Assembly: GCA_021789215.1 (NCBI GenBank)
Contig: JAJYJS010000004.1
Span: forward strand, 62,001 to 126,000
Length of the DNA stretch: 64,000 nucleotides
Origin: Nitrospirota bacterium
GTDB taxonomy: Bacteria; Nitrospirota; Thermodesulfovibrionia; Thermodesulfovibrionales; JdFR-88
Reading direction: 5' to 3'
The notes beneath the pieces are model-generated. The model saw only the letters and a program-made list of their open reading frames with translations, did not search any database and had not been told where the DNA came from. Below are positions 40,475-50,160 of this stretch, one piece after another. A program made the position numbers and the translations under genes. Each line of letters opens with the position of its first letter. The first letter of the stretch is position 1.

Positions 40475-41077
40475 ATGACAGGCAAACCAGCCATAAATAT
40501 AAAGATACCTATAAGCAAGGAGACGGCCAGAGGACTCCGCGTGGGGCAGTATGTCCTCCTGAACGGCATCGTCCTCACCGCAAGGGACAAGGTGCATAAA
40601 TACCTGTTCAGCAAAAGACCGGATGCCGGAGCGATGCCTTTCTCCCTTGAAGGCGGGGTAATCTACCATTGCGGCCCGATTATAAGGCAGTCGCCGGAGG
40701 GGGCAAGGGTAATAGCCGCCGGACCTACGACCAGCGCCCGGATGCAGATGTACGAGCCTTTCATCATAGAGCATTACAATGTAAGGGGCATAATGGGCAA
40801 GGGCGGGATGTCCGGCGCCGTGGCCAATGCGATGAAGGAGTCCGGCTGTGTATATTTTCACGCCATCGGGGGCGCGGGGGCGCTCCTGGCGCAGAGGATA
40901 AAAAAGGTCTCAGGCGTATGGCTGCTTGAGGAATTCGGCCCGGCGGAGGCCATGTGGGCATTTGAGGTGGAAGATTTCCCTGCCGTCGTGACCATAGACT
41001 CCCAGGGAAACAGCATGCACCGGCAGATAGAAGACCTGTCCAGGCAGAGACTGGAAGAGATCCTCATCTCAGGCTAG
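40475..41077 (+). CDS. Class I fumarate hydratase, beta subunit
   Basis: A 200-aa beta subunit that closes the active site. Typical elements are GQYVLLNGIVLTARDKVHKYL, GVIYHCGPIIRQ, the AAGPTTSARMQMYEPFIIEHYNVRGIMGKGGM core and the FPAVVTIDSQGNSMH C-terminus. The start at 40475 (MTGKPAINIKIP) places it 4 nt after the alpha gene; the track start 29 codons earlier lies inside the alpha gene. Together they form one class I fumarase. Confidence 0.93.
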   Translation: MTGKPAINIKIPISKETARGLRVGQYVLLNGIVLTARDKVHKYLFSKRPDAGAMPFSLEGGVIYHCGPIIRQSPEGARVIAAGPTTSARMQMYEPFIIEHYNVRGIMGKGGMSGAVANAMKESGCVYFHAIGGAGALLAQRIKKVSGVWLLEEFGPAEAMWAFEVEDFPAVVTIDSQGNSMHRQIEDLSRQRLEEILISG

Positions 41078-41097
41078 AAGGAAAAAGAGGGGGCAAA

Positions 41098-42015
41098 ATG
41101 CTGCTTTTTATCGCCGGAGGCACCGGTTTCATCGGCAGGAACCTTGTGTCCTTTTTGAGACAGCAGGGGATAAACGCCCGCTGCCTCGTGCGCAACCCGC
41201 AAAAAAGCGCCCCGCTCTGTTCGGGTTTCGAGATGGTTGCGGGAGACCTGAACAACATCCCTTCTGGCGCGCTTGACGGCGTCGATATGGTAATCCACCT
41301 GGTGGGGATCATCAGGGAGGAAGGCCGGGAGACGTTCCAGTCCGTCCATGTGAACGGCACTCATAACCTCGTGAATGAATCCCTGAAGGCGGGGGTAAGG
41401 CGTTTTTTTTACCAGAGCAGCCTCGGCGCCTCACTCGAATCGCAAAGCATGTACCAGAAGACAAAGGCCATGGCCGAAAGCTTCGTGAAGGACTCGGGAA
41501 TGCACTACATCATATTCCGCCCCTCTCTTGTGCTCGGCGAGGACGACGGCTTCACCAGGCAGATGATATCGCTTATCAGGACGGCTCCTGTCGTGCCAGT
41601 GCCTGGGAACGGAAAGGCCAAATTCCAGCCTTTATACATCAAGGACTGGCTGAAATGCTTCCAAGCCGTGCTGGATAAATCCGGACACGAGGACAGGACA
41701 TACGAAATGGGCGGGCCGGAGCACCTGGAATATAACCAGATGCTTGAAAAGTACATGGACGCACTGGGCATTCATAAAAAGCTCACCCACATGCCGATGG
41801 CGCTGGTGAAGACCGGGGTCAGCATAATGGGCATTGCGGCGCTTGTACCGGGGCTGAAAGGGCATATCCCTCCGGTCAGCGCGGAGCAACTGGAATTACT
41901 GGGCACCGATAACATCACTGATATAGACTCAATAAGGAAGCAGTTCGGGTTTGAACCCCTGAAGATGGAAGACTACCTTAAGGAATTTATTTCACCACAA
42001 GCACAGGACAGGTAG
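41098..42015 (+). CDS. NAD(P)-binding protein, complex I NDUFA9-like
   Basis: A 305-aa atypical short-chain dehydrogenase with Rossmann signature LLFIAGGTGFIGRNLVSFLR. The sequence resembles bacterial NDUFA9-type and NAD-dependent epimerase proteins (VNGTHNLVNESLKAG, GASLESQSMYQKTKAMAES). The Tyr-x-x-x-Lys active site is present as MYQKTKA, so a residual enzymatic role is possible. Substrate unknown. Its 3' end overlaps the convergent usp gene by 29 nt. Confidence 0.85.
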   Translation: MLLFIAGGTGFIGRNLVSFLRQQGINARCLVRNPQKSAPLCSGFEMVAGDLNNIPSGALDGVDMVIHLVGIIREEGRETFQSVHVNGTHNLVNESLKAGVRRFFYQSSLGASLESQSMYQKTKAMAESFVKDSGMHYIIFRPSLVLGEDDGFTRQMISLIRTAPVVPVPGNGKAKFQPLYIKDWLKCFQAVLDKSGHEDRTYEMGGPEHLEYNQMLEKYMDALGIHKKLTHMPMALVKTGVSIMGIAALVPGLKGHIPPVSAEQLELLGTDNITDIDSIRKQFGFEPLKMEDYLKEFISPQAQDR

Positions 42016-42406
42016 AATAGTCCACAATCCTGGAGGAGACGCTTCCAAGCAGGAATTTTTTCGCCCCGTGCCTCCCGTGAGAACCGGTAACGATCAGGTC
42101 GACCTTCATTTTTTTTGCGGTTTCCAGTATCTTCTCGGCGGGGTCGCCCTGCCTCAGGATGATCTTGGCGTCTATGGACTTGCCCGACAGCGAAGACCTG
42201 ATCTTTTCCATCGCGTTCTGCGTCTCTTCAGTCATGACCTGCACGATGCGCTCCCTGTCCACATCGGACAGCTCGGTCAGGTAAAGCTCCGGTATTACTG
42301 AAAGGACGGTGATCGAGGCACCGAATTTCAACCCAATCTCGACGGCCTTTTTCAACGCCTTGTCAGAGGCCTTCGAGCCATCGTGCGTCACCAGGATCCT
42401 GTTCAC
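41987..42406 (-). CDS. Universal stress protein, UspA family
   Basis: A 139-aa Usp domain: VNRILVTHDGSKASDKALKKAVEIG at the N-terminus and the ATP-binding GSHGRHGAKKFLLGSVSSRIVDYSTCPVLVVK at the C-terminus. The start is taken as the GTG at 42404-42406, because AGGAGG lies upstream and the track's longer N-terminus would add a hydrophobic stretch foreign to the family. Unlike the uspA at 1240, no riboswitch was seen upstream. Convergent overlap of 29 nt with the NDUFA9-like gene. Confidence 0.9.
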   Translation of the reverse strand: MNRILVTHDGSKASDKALKKAVEIGLKFGASITVLSVIPELYLTELSDVDRERIVQVMTEETQNAMEKIRSSLSGKSIDAKIILRQGDPAEKILETAKKMKVDLIVTGSHGRHGAKKFLLGSVSSRIVDYSTCPVLVVK

Positions 42407-42492
42407 TTTGCATTTCCTCCAAAGGAAAAAGATAAGCTCTATAAATTTTAACAGTATTGGAGCGAAAAATAAAGGAAATTCAGGCACAAACA

Positions 42493-42520
42493 AAAGGGGG
42501 AGCCATATGGCTCCCCCTTT
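42493..42520 (-). terminator. Terminator after the 11-heme cytochrome gene
   Basis: A perfect 28-nt palindrome (AAAGGGGGAGCCAT and its complement) 21 nt after the cytochrome stop codon. On the minus strand it runs into TTTTGTTTGT. Confidence 0.8.
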
Positions 42521-42540
42521 CTCAAGGCCTGATGCCTTTT

Positions 42541-43497
42541 TTACTCAAGGAACTTGGAAGGCGCCCTGTACTCGTGACAGGTGACGCATTTCTTCTTTGC
42601 CACCTGGGGCGTTACCCTCCAGAGATGGGGTTCGTGGCACTGCGTGCACTGCATCTTCATCATCCCGACGTGTATCGGGTGCTTGCCGGTATTGGGCACG
42701 TTCTTGTGGCACCTCAGGCAGTCAGCCGATGTTGGCATGATGTTTTTCTGGTGGGGCTTATGGCACTCGTAGCAGTAGAACTGCATCGGCGAGTCCTCGG
42801 CCACCTTTATCTTCACGGCCTTTTTGACAAGGCCCGGGTCCGGCTGATAATGAGTAACATCCAGGACGTCTTCTTCCTTGAGCTGTTTCCTCACGTTATC
42901 GCCGCCATGGCAGTAGAGGCATTTGAGCCTGTCGGGCTTCAGGTTAAGGGTCCTGTCCGTATGGCAGTTCAGGCAGGCAAGCCCTTCCATTCCCGTCCCA
43001 TGCACTTCCTTGCCCTGGTGGCACCTGACGCAGAACCTGGGCTCCGGCGTGAACCTGTGGATTATATAGCCGTGGCACTTGGTGCACTCTATCTTGGACG
43101 CGAAGAAGTGCCTGGAGTGGAAAGGCGAGTTGTTTATCTTCGGCGCGTTCGGATACTCCTTGTTCGTATCATAGTGGCAGTTGACGCAGAGCTTCCACGG
43201 GACTATCACCTCGCCGTGCCTGGGCGGTACAGTCTTGGGGTTCTTGAACACGAAGCTGATGAGGAGCTTGTTCTGGTCCATCAGGCTCAGGTGATGGCAG
43301 TTGTGGCAGTTGATGCCAGCGTGCTCGCTGGTGGCCCATGCGTTGTAGGCCGGGGTCATCAGGTGGCAGGCGATGCAGAACTTTGGGTTGTTTTCCTTGA
43401 AGTCCCAGAACTTCCACGCGCCAAACCCGCCTATTGCGATAAAGGCGATTACGGCAATGACCAACGTCGTTTTCATCTTCCCTGAAATCGATGCCAT
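42541..43497 (-). CDS. Membrane-anchored 11-heme cytochrome c
   Basis: A 318-aa c-type cytochrome with one N-terminal membrane anchor (TTLVIAVIAFIAIGGFGAWKFW, about 9-30). It has eleven CxxCH sites: CIACH, CHNCH, CVNCH, CTKCH, CVRCH, CLNCH, CLYCH, CYECH, CLRCH, CTQCH and CVTCH. The first part resembles NapC/NirT-type quinol dehydrogenases (FCIACHLMTPAYNAWATSEHAGINCHNCH); the extra hemes extend it into a wire-like module. It probably passes electrons from the menaquinol pool to periplasmic or extracellular acceptors. It stands alone with its own terminator. Confidence 0.9.
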   Translation of the reverse strand: MASISGKMKTTLVIAVIAFIAIGGFGAWKFWDFKENNPKFCIACHLMTPAYNAWATSEHAGINCHNCHHLSLMDQNKLLISFVFKNPKTVPPRHGEVIVPWKLCVNCHYDTNKEYPNAPKINNSPFHSRHFFASKIECTKCHGYIIHRFTPEPRFCVRCHQGKEVHGTGMEGLACLNCHTDRTLNLKPDRLKCLYCHGGDNVRKQLKEEDVLDVTHYQPDPGLVKKAVKIKVAEDSPMQFYCYECHKPHQKNIMPTSADCLRCHKNVPNTGKHPIHVGMMKMQCTQCHEPHLWRVTPQVAKKKCVTCHEYRAPSKFLE

Positions 43498-43535
43498 TTA
43501 AATGAGACCTCCCCGTAATTCTAAATGTGGTTTAT

Positions 43536-44825
43536 TCAAAACTGTATGCTTTTAAGAGTTTCATATGCCGCTTTGGCAGTTTTTTCCACATCAGCGCCCG
43601 TATGAGCAAGACTCATGAAGCCAGCCTCGAACTGGCTCGGAGCCAGGTTGATGCCCCTCTCCAGCATGCCCTTGAAGAACAACCCGAACCTGGCGGTGTC
43701 GGCGGTCTTCGCGCTTTCATAATCGAACACTTCTCTATCTGTGAAATAAGTGCAGAACATCGTGCCCGCCCTGTAGAACCTGACGGTGGCGCCCGCCCTG
43801 ATAGCGGCATCCCCCAATGTCTCTTCAAGCTGGGCCGCCCTGTCCAGTATCTTTTTATAAACACCCTTTGAGGAAAGCACCTTCAGGGTCTCGATGCCCG
43901 CCGTCATCGCAAGCGGATTGCCCGAGAGGGTCCCTGCCTGATAAACAGGCCCCTCCGGCGCTATCATATCCATTATCTCCTTCTTTCCGCCATATGCGCC
44001 CACGGGAAGGCCCCCTCCGATGACCTTGCCAAGGCAGGTCATGTCGGGGTCTATCCCGTAATGCTCCTGGGCCCCGCCATAGGAGACGCGGAAGCCAGTC
44101 ATTACCTCATCGAATATAAGCACTACGCCGTATTTTCTGGTCAGCTTCCTCAGGGCCTCAAGAAAACCGGGCCTGGGCAGAACGCAGCCTATGTTGCCTA
44201 CCACAGGCTCGGTGATGACACACGCTATCTGCCGCCACTCTTTTTCTATTGTGCTTTTAAGCGCTCTGGTGTCGTTGAAGGGAAGAGTTATGGTGTTTTT
44301 TGCATATGATTTTGGGACGCCGGGGCTGTCCGGAACCCCGAAAGTGGTCGCGCCGGAGCCCGCCTTTACAAGCAGGCCGTCCGCATGCCCGTGATAGCAC
44401 CCCTCGAATTTTATTATCCTGTCCCTTCCGGTAAACCCTCTTGCGGCCCTTATGGCGCTCATGGTGGCCTCGGTCCCGGAGTTCACCATGCGCAGCTTTT
44501 CCATCGAGGGATAGGCACCAAGCACAAGCTCCGCCAGCCGGACTTCCAGTCCGGTGGGCGCTCCAAAGCTTGTCCCATTGTCTATGGCTTTTTTCAGGGC
44601 CCGTGTCACCCTCGGATGGGCATGGCCCAGTATCATCGGCCCCCATGAAAGGACGTAATCTATATACCGGTTCCCGTCGGCGTCATAGAGCTTTGAGCCA
44701 TTGGCCCTCTTTATGAAAAGAGGGTTCCCGCCGACTGCCTTGAATGCCCGGACGGGGCTGTTGACGCCGCCTGGCATCAGGGCCTGCGCCTTCCTGAAAA
44801 GATTCCTGGACCGGGTAGTTCTCAT
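43536..44825 (-). CDS. hemL: Glutamate-1-semialdehyde 2,1-aminomutase
   Basis: HemL converts glutamate-1-semialdehyde to 5-aminolevulinate using PLP, supplying heme for the many cytochromes. Motifs: [14 protein letters not shown] at the N-terminus, [39 protein letters not shown] and the PLP lysine in [17 protein letters not shown]. The start is set at the seventh codon ([10 protein letters not shown], 429 aa): a TATAAT element overlaps the earlier ATG used in the track, so transcription should begin past it. Confidence 0.95.
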   Translation of the reverse strand: MRTTRSRNLFRKAQALMPGGVNSPVRAFKAVGGNPLFIKRANGSKLYDADGNRYIDYVLSWGPMILGHAHPRVTRALKKAIDNGTSFGAPTGLEVRLAELVLGAYPSMEKLRMVNSGTEATMSAIRAARGFTGRDRIIKFEGCYHGHADGLLVKAGSGATTFGVPDSPGVPKSYAKNTITLPFNDTRALKSTIEKEWRQIACVITEPVVGNIGCVLPRPGFLEALRKLTRKYGVVLIFDEVMTGFRVSYGGAQEHYGIDPDMTCLGKVIGGGLPVGAYGGKKEIMDMIAPEGPVYQAGTLSGNPLAMTAGIETLKVLSSKGVYKKILDRAAQLEETLGDAAIRAGATVRFYRAGTMFCTYFTDREVFDYESAKTADTARFGLFFKGMLERGINLAPSQFEAGFMSLAHTGADVEKTAKAAYETLKSIQF

Positions 44826-44891
44826 GCCATTACCAAAAAGCATTATAATCTAACATAAAATTAGCGAAAAAGAAAACCTGCTAAGTATAGA

Positions 44892-44919
44892 TTGACATCC
44901 CGCCCCCGGATGATAAAAT
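44892..44919 (+). promoter_or_regulatory. Sigma-70-type promoter upstream of nfu
   Basis: TTGACA, 16-nt spacer, TAAAAT. It lies about 120 bp upstream of the nfu start, leaving a roughly 110-nt leader with a GC-rich hairpin region. A second TATAAT is nearer to the gene. Confidence 0.55.
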
Positions 44920-45037
44920 CCGAAAAAGGACAAATACCAAAAAGACGCCTCTTTCCCCCGGTATGATCTGCATCAGTGCGTCCCGCACCCGGGCGCTGAT
45001 ATTGTTATAATAAAACAAAGGAGGTGCGGGAAAGAAA

Positions 45038-45262
45038 ATGATCCAGGAAGACGTTAAAAAAGTAATAGAGGAAATAAGGCCCTTCCTGAAGGCCGACGGC
45101 GGAGACGCCGAGCTTGTAGAGGTCACGGAGCAGGGCGTGGTGAAGCTGAAACTCCTTGGCGCTTGCGGACATTGCCCGATGTCGATAATGACATTGAAGA
45201 TGGGCATCGAAAAGCGCATCAAGGAAAAGGTCCCCGGAGTAAAAGAAGTAGTCGCGGTCTGA
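45038..45262 (+). CDS. NifU C-terminal domain Fe-S scaffold/carrier (Nfu)
   Basis: A 74-aa Nfu-type protein that carries [4Fe-4S] clusters to target enzymes. The fold-typical [17 protein letters not shown] and the cluster ligands in [21 protein letters not shown] (CxxC) are present. Strong Shine-Dalgarno AAAGGAGGTGCGGG. A useful function given the many Fe-S enzymes here (formate dehydrogenase, fumarase). The next small ORF follows after 43 nt. Confidence 0.93.
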   Translation: MIQEDVKKVIEEIRPFLKADGGDAELVEVTEQGVVKLKLLGACGHCPMSIMTLKMGIEKRIKEKVPGVKEVVAV

Positions 45263-45305
45263 AGGGCTAAAAAATTGCCTGTGCCGCTTTTGAGGTCGGG
45301 GGAAA

Positions 45306-45569
45306 ATGCCTGCTTATCTCAACAGCATAAGGGACATCGCGAACAAGTACTCGCCGGAGCAGATTGAGGAGTGCATAATCCAGCAGGTGGAGACCGGCGC
45401 GAATGTCTGCCTCGAAGACGAAGCACATGAGAAGGTCGTCGCCGACCTGGCAAAGGCGGCCTTCGTAAAGACCCTGATGGAAGAGGAAGGCCTTTCGCTT
45501 CCCGAAGCGCTGAGGGAACTCGCCAGGCGCATGCGGCTGATAACCAGCCACGCCAGGCCCCATCGCTGA
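45306..45569 (+). CDS. Small hypothetical protein next to nfu
   Basis: I do not recognise this 87-aa protein. It is alpha-helical by composition, acidic in the middle (CLEDEAHEKVVADLAKAAF) and basic at the end, with two Cys (ECIIQQ, VCLEDE) and no membrane or signal segment. Codon use matches the neighbours. Likely co-transcribed with nfu and ended by the bidirectional terminator at 45591. Confidence 0.6.
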   Translation: MPAYLNSIRDIANKYSPEQIEECIIQQVETGANVCLEDEAHEKVVADLAKAAFVKTLMEEEGLSLPEALRELARRMRLITSHARPHR

Positions 45570-45590
45570 AGGGCCGGGGGCTTTTAATAT

Positions 45591-45634
45591 AAAAAGGGCT
45601 TAAGGTTTTTGTTTTTTACCTTAAGCCCTTTTTG
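45591..45634. terminator. Bidirectional terminator between convergent genes
   Basis: AAAAAGGGCTTAAGGT pairs with ACCTTAAGCCCTTTTT around an 11-nt T-rich loop. With A-runs and T-runs on both sides it can serve the nfu side (plus) and fhs (minus). Confidence 0.85.
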
Positions 45635-45659
45635 GTTGCTGCAAATTCTCTATTCTGTC

Positions 45660-47423
45660 CTAGAACAGTCCCTTAACCTTTCCGGTCTCGCCGTCAACAT
45701 CTATGCGTCTGTAGGCTGGGTCTGAGCTTGTGCCGGGCATAAGCTTTATGGCCCCTGCGACAGGGACGACGAAGCCCGCGCCCTTGTAGGTGAGTATGTC
45801 CCGCACGTGGAGCTTCCAGCCCTTGGGAACGCCCTTTAAGTTCGGGTTGTCCGAAAGGCTCAGGTGCGTTTTCACCATGCAGGTGCCCAGCTTCGAGGTC
45901 TCCGGGTCGGCCTCCAGGCGTTTCGCCTTGGCCAGCGCCTCGGGGGAGTATTCCACGCCGTCGGCCCCGTAGACCTCTTTCGCCATGAGGTCTATGCGCT
46001 CCCTGAGCGGGGTGCTGAGGTCGTAGAGGAACTTGAAATCGTTGGGCTCGTTGCAGGCGTCCACAACGGCGTCGGCCAGCTCAAGCGCGCCATCGCCGCC
46101 AAACTGCCAATGCCTGGAGACAGCCACCCTCGCCCCGGCCGCCTCGGCAAGCCTCTTGACGGCCTTTATCTCGTTTTCCGTATCCGTATAGAAGGCGTTT
46201 ATGCAAACGACGGGGTTGATGCCCGCCTTCTTCACCGTATTGATGTGGTGTATCAGGTTCGCCGTTCCTGCTTCCACCCAGCCCACGTTCTCCTGGCCGT
46301 ACTCCGCCGGGATAGGCTTGCCGGGCACCGGTATCGGCGCCCCGCCGTGGCACTTGAGCGCCCTGATGGTCGCAACGACGACGGCAGCGTGCGGCTTGAG
46401 GCCGGAGAACCTGCATTTCAGGTTCCAGAACTTCTCGAAGCCTATGTCCGCGCCGAAGCCGCTTTCGGTGATGTGGTAGTCGGCCAGCTTGAGCCCTACC
46501 CTGTCCGCTATAATCGAGGACTGCCCTATCGCGATGTTCGCGAAAGGCCCCGCGTGCACAAGCACGGGCTGGCCCTCTATCGTCTGCATCAGGTTGGGGT
46601 TTATCGCCTCGACCATCCACGCCGTCATCGCGCCAGCCACCTGGAGGTCTTCCGTGGTGACGGGGTTGCCAGCCTTGTCATAGGCGGCCACTATCTTGCC
46701 CATGCGTTCGCGCATGTCTGCAAGGTCCTTGGCCACGGCCAGTATCGCCATGACCTCGGAGGAGACGGCTATTGCGAAGCCGGAATTCATCATGAAGCCG
46801 TCCTGCTTGCCGCCAAGGCCGATTACGATGTCCCTCAGCGCCTGGGCGCAAAAATCCATTATCCACTTCATCTCCACGTTCCTGGGGTCGATGCCGAGCC
46901 TCTTGAGCTTCCTTTTGGCGAGCTGGTCGTCGTTGTAGTTGAACTCGTGCTGCATGCGGGACGTAAGGGCCACCATCGCAAGGTTGTGGGCGTTCATTAT
47001 CGCGTTGATGTCGCCCGTCAGGCCCAGGGAAAAAGGCGTAAGCGGTATGCACTGCGAGAGGCCGCCGCCAGCCGCGGAACCCTTGATGTTCATGGTGGGG
47101 CCGCCGGAAGGCTGCCTGATTGCGGCGATGACCTTCTTGCCCCTCTTGCCGAGGCCCTCGGTAAGGCCCATCGTGGTGGTGGATTTCCCCTCTCCAAGCG
47201 GCGTGGGGGTTATCGCTGTGACGTCGACGTACTTGGCGTCGGGCCTGCCGGAGAGACGTTTGATTATCTTCTTGAAATCGAGTTTGGCCACGTAATGGCC
47301 GTGGGGGAGAAGCTCTTCCTTCTCAAGGCCCAGCTCCTCGGCGAGCTGGTAAACAGTCTTCATGCTCTTTTCGGAATCCTCTGCAATCTGCCAGTCGGGG
47401 TGCTTGGTAGGATCAAGCGGCAT
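45660..47423 (-). CDS. fhs: Formate-tetrahydrofolate ligase
   Basis: Fhs uses ATP to join formate and THF to 10-formyl-THF, the second step of the methyl branch of the Wood-Ljungdahl pathway. The 587-aa enzyme has the P-loop [20 protein letters not shown], the [17 protein letters not shown] active-site region and the [17 protein letters not shown] segment. It is slightly longer than the usual 555-560 aa owing to the N-terminal [18 protein letters not shown]. It lies 59 nt downstream of the formate dehydrogenase alpha gene, suggesting one operon from CO2 or formate to formyl-THF. Confidence 0.96.
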   Translation of the reverse strand: MPLDPTKHPDWQIAEDSEKSMKTVYQLAEELGLEKEELLPHGHYVAKLDFKKIIKRLSGRPDAKYVDVTAITPTPLGEGKSTTTMGLTEGLGKRGKKVIAAIRQPSGGPTMNIKGSAAGGGLSQCIPLTPFSLGLTGDINAIMNAHNLAMVALTSRMQHEFNYNDDQLAKRKLKRLGIDPRNVEMKWIMDFCAQALRDIVIGLGGKQDGFMMNSGFAIAVSSEVMAILAVAKDLADMRERMGKIVAAYDKAGNPVTTEDLQVAGAMTAWMVEAINPNLMQTIEGQPVLVHAGPFANIAIGQSSIIADRVGLKLADYHITESGFGADIGFEKFWNLKCRFSGLKPHAAVVVATIRALKCHGGAPIPVPGKPIPAEYGQENVGWVEAGTANLIHHINTVKKAGINPVVCINAFYTDTENEIKAVKRLAEAAGARVAVSRHWQFGGDGALELADAVVDACNEPNDFKFLYDLSTPLRERIDLMAKEVYGADGVEYSPEALAKAKRLEADPETSKLGTCMVKTHLSLSDNPNLKGVPKGWKLHVRDILTYKGAGFVVPVAGAIKLMPGTSSDPAYRRIDVDGETGKVKGLF

Positions 47424-47482
47424 AGTTTTTAAGACCTCCTATATTAAGATGTTGTTGCCGTGAAAAAGAAAACAAAAAATCC

Positions 47483-50143
47483 TCAAGCCGTTTTTTTCTC
47501 GATTCTCGCCGCACAGGCCTTGAACTCCGGTATCTTGGCCACAGGGTCCAGCGCGTTGTTGGTTATGACGTTTGCGGCCGCCTCAGCGTAGTGCATCGGT
47601 ATGAAGACGATGCCCTTCCTGATGCCGCCGGTCACCCTGGCGCTGATGTCAATCGTCCCCCTCCTGGAAGTAATGCTGATCACGTCCCCTTCCTTCACGC
47701 CGAGCGCCGCGGCGTCCGCGGGGCTTATCTCCGCGTACGCCCTGCCCGCGTGCTCCTCTATCTGGCGCACCCGCCTGGTCATCGAGCCCGAATGGTACTG
47801 GAAGAGGTTCCTGCCCGTTGTAAGCAGATACGGGTACTGGGCGTCAGGCAGTTCGGCCGGAGGCGTAAACGGCACCACCGTGAAAGGCGGCCTGCCCACA
47901 GGGAAGCCCGTTTTGTAAAGATACCGTGTGCCGGGGTGGTCTTTCGAGGGGCATGGCCATTGAATGCCTCCCCTCCGGAGCCTGCCGTATGTGATGCCCT
48001 GCACGCCCTGCCAGAGCGAGCCCATCTCAGCAAACACGTCCTCCGCTCCACAATAGGAGGCAGGCAGGCCGATGCGGCCGGCGATACCCATCAGTATGGA
48101 AAGGTCTTCCCTGGCCTCTCCGGGAGGGTTTACGGCCTTTCTCACAAGCTGCACCCTTCTTTCGGTATTGGTGAATGTGCCTTCCTTTTCAGCGAAGCAC
48201 GCGGCGGGGAGCACCACGTCCGCAAGCTTAGCCGTCTCGGTCATGAATATGTCCTGGACCACGATGAACTCCATCCCCTCGAGCGCGTGGACGACATGGC
48301 CCTGGTTTGCGTCCGTGAGGACGGGGTTTTCCCCCATTATGTAAAGGGCCTTTATGCTGCCGTTAAACATCTCGGTCGCCGTAAGCCCGGGTTTGTCCGG
48401 GAGCGCCGGGCCCCAGGCCTTTTCGAACTTCTCCCTGTTTTCAGGGGCGTTCACCTTCTGGTAACCCGGATAGACATTCGGCAGCGCGCCGGAGTCGCAG
48501 GCCCCCTGGACGTTGTTTTGTCCCCTGAGCGGGTTTATGCCGGTAGATTCCCTGCCGATGTTTCCGGTAACCAGCGCAAGGTTGGCCACCGCGCTCACGT
48601 TGTCCGTGCCGTGGGTGTGCTGGGTGATGCCCATCGTGTAAAAGAGCCCGGCCTTCCTTGAGCCCCCGTAAAGGCGCGCGGCCTTCACTATGAGTCCCGC
48701 GGGCACGCCCGTTACGCTCTCAACGTATTCCGGCGTGAACGGCTCCAGGGATTTTTCCCACTCTTCGAATTTTTGTGTATTGTCCCTTATGAACTCCGTG
48801 TTTTTGAGCCCCTCTTTGACGATGACGCGGGCTATCCCGTTCAGGAGCGCCAAATCCGTGCCCGGCCTCAATTGCAGGTGGACCTCAGCGAACCTGGCCA
48901 TCGGGATGCCGCGCGGGTCGGCAAGGATTATCCTTGCCCCATTCCTGTACGCCTTTATCATCCTGTTTGCTATGACGGGGTGGGACTCCTTCGTATTGGA
49001 GCCTATTATGAATATGACCTCCATGCCCTCTATCTCCGGTATGGAATTGGTCATGGAGCCGGAGCCCAGTATCGCGGCCAGACTGGCCACGGTGGGGGCG
49101 TGTCAGAGACGCGCGCAGTGGTCAACGTTGTTGGTGCCGAACCCCGCGCGTATTATCTTCTGGAAGAGGTAGTTTTCCTCGTTGGTGCACCGCGCCGAAG
49201 AGAGCCCGCCTATGGCGTCAGGGCCGTATTTGCCCTTTATCTCCATCAGCCGGTCCGTGGCGTACTGAAGGGCCTCGTCCCAGCCTGCCTCTACGAATTT
49301 GCCGTCCTTCTTTATGAGCGGGGTGGTCAGCCTGTCCGGGCTGTTCACGAACTTGTACCCGAACCTGCCCTTCACGCAAAGCCAGCCCTCGTTCCATGTG
49401 TCTTCCCTGGAGGTTACCCTTGCGATCTCGTTGCCCTTAACATTGAGCGTAAGGTTGCATCCCACGCCGCAGTACCCGCAGACGGTGTCGACCTCGTTCA
49501 CCTCCACCTGTCTGCCCTTCTTAGCCCATCCCTTTCCGGTCAAGGCCCCGGTGGGGCATACGGACACGCACTGTCCGCAGAACTCGCAGTTCAGGTCGTG
49601 TTCGAACGGGGTGGATATCTTTGCCTGGAACCCCCTGTAAGCGAAATCTATCGCGCTTACGCCCTGCACCTCCTTGCAGACCTTTACGCACCGCCCGCAG
49701 AGGATGCACTTTTCCAGGTCGCGCTCTATGAACGGGTTTGCGTCTCGCTTCGCATACGTCCTCCTCTCGCCCCTGAACCTGTTCTCCCTCATGCCGTAGG
49801 AATAGGCAAGCTCCTGAAGGGTGCAGTTGCCGGCCTTCTCGCATGTCATACAGTCGTCAGGATGGTCGGAGAGAATAAGCTCAAGCACCGTCTTCCTGAG
49901 CCCTTCAAGCTGAGGGGTGGAGGTCGTTACCTCCATGCCTTCCGCAGCAGGCGTCGTACAGGAGGCCAGAGGCCTTGGGACCCCTTTCACCTCCACGATG
50001 CAGAGCCTGCACCCGCCAAAGGGCGTTAGTTTGGGGTGCTGGCAGAGCGTTGGGATGTAAACACCCAGTTTCCTGGCCGCCTCCAGGACAGTAGCGCCTC
50101 CGACAACCTGCGTCTTTTTCCCGTCTATCGTAAGTGTAATCAT
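47483..50143 (-). CDS. fdhA: Selenocysteine formate dehydrogenase, catalytic subunit (read through UGA)
   Basis: The ORF track splits this gene at an in-frame TGA (49103-49105). The residues around it, DHCARL-U-HAPTVASL, match the Sec site of FdhF-type formate dehydrogenases, and both halves continue the family. Full length is 886 aa with Sec347. Order: [2Fe-2S] (TLCQHPKLTPFGGCRLC), His/Cys cluster, two [4Fe-4S] ferredoxin motifs (CILCGRCVKVCKE, CEFCGQCVSVCP), the molybdopterin-domain cluster (CGYCGVGC) and the Mo/W-bisPGD domains. Start at the ATG giving MITLTIDGKK. A SECIS-like hairpin follows the TGA. Partners NuoF and NuoE lie upstream. Confidence 0.93.
49070..49105 (-). promoter_or_regulatory. 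bSECIS-like hairpin at the Sec codon
   Basis: After the TGA, the minus strand folds GGCCA-GTC-TGGCC, an apical loop containing GU, starting 19 nt after the UGA. From memory E. coli fdhF has its GU-loop at the same distance. It should bind SelB and direct Sec insertion. Confidence 0.7.
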
Positions 50144-50160
50144 TTTTTCTTCTACTCCGC

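Noticed and set aside
45864-47432. A 522-aa plus-strand ORF opposite fhs
   Set aside because: Shadow frame of the clearly recognised formyl-THF ligase gene; its composition is biased and it has no recognisable domain.
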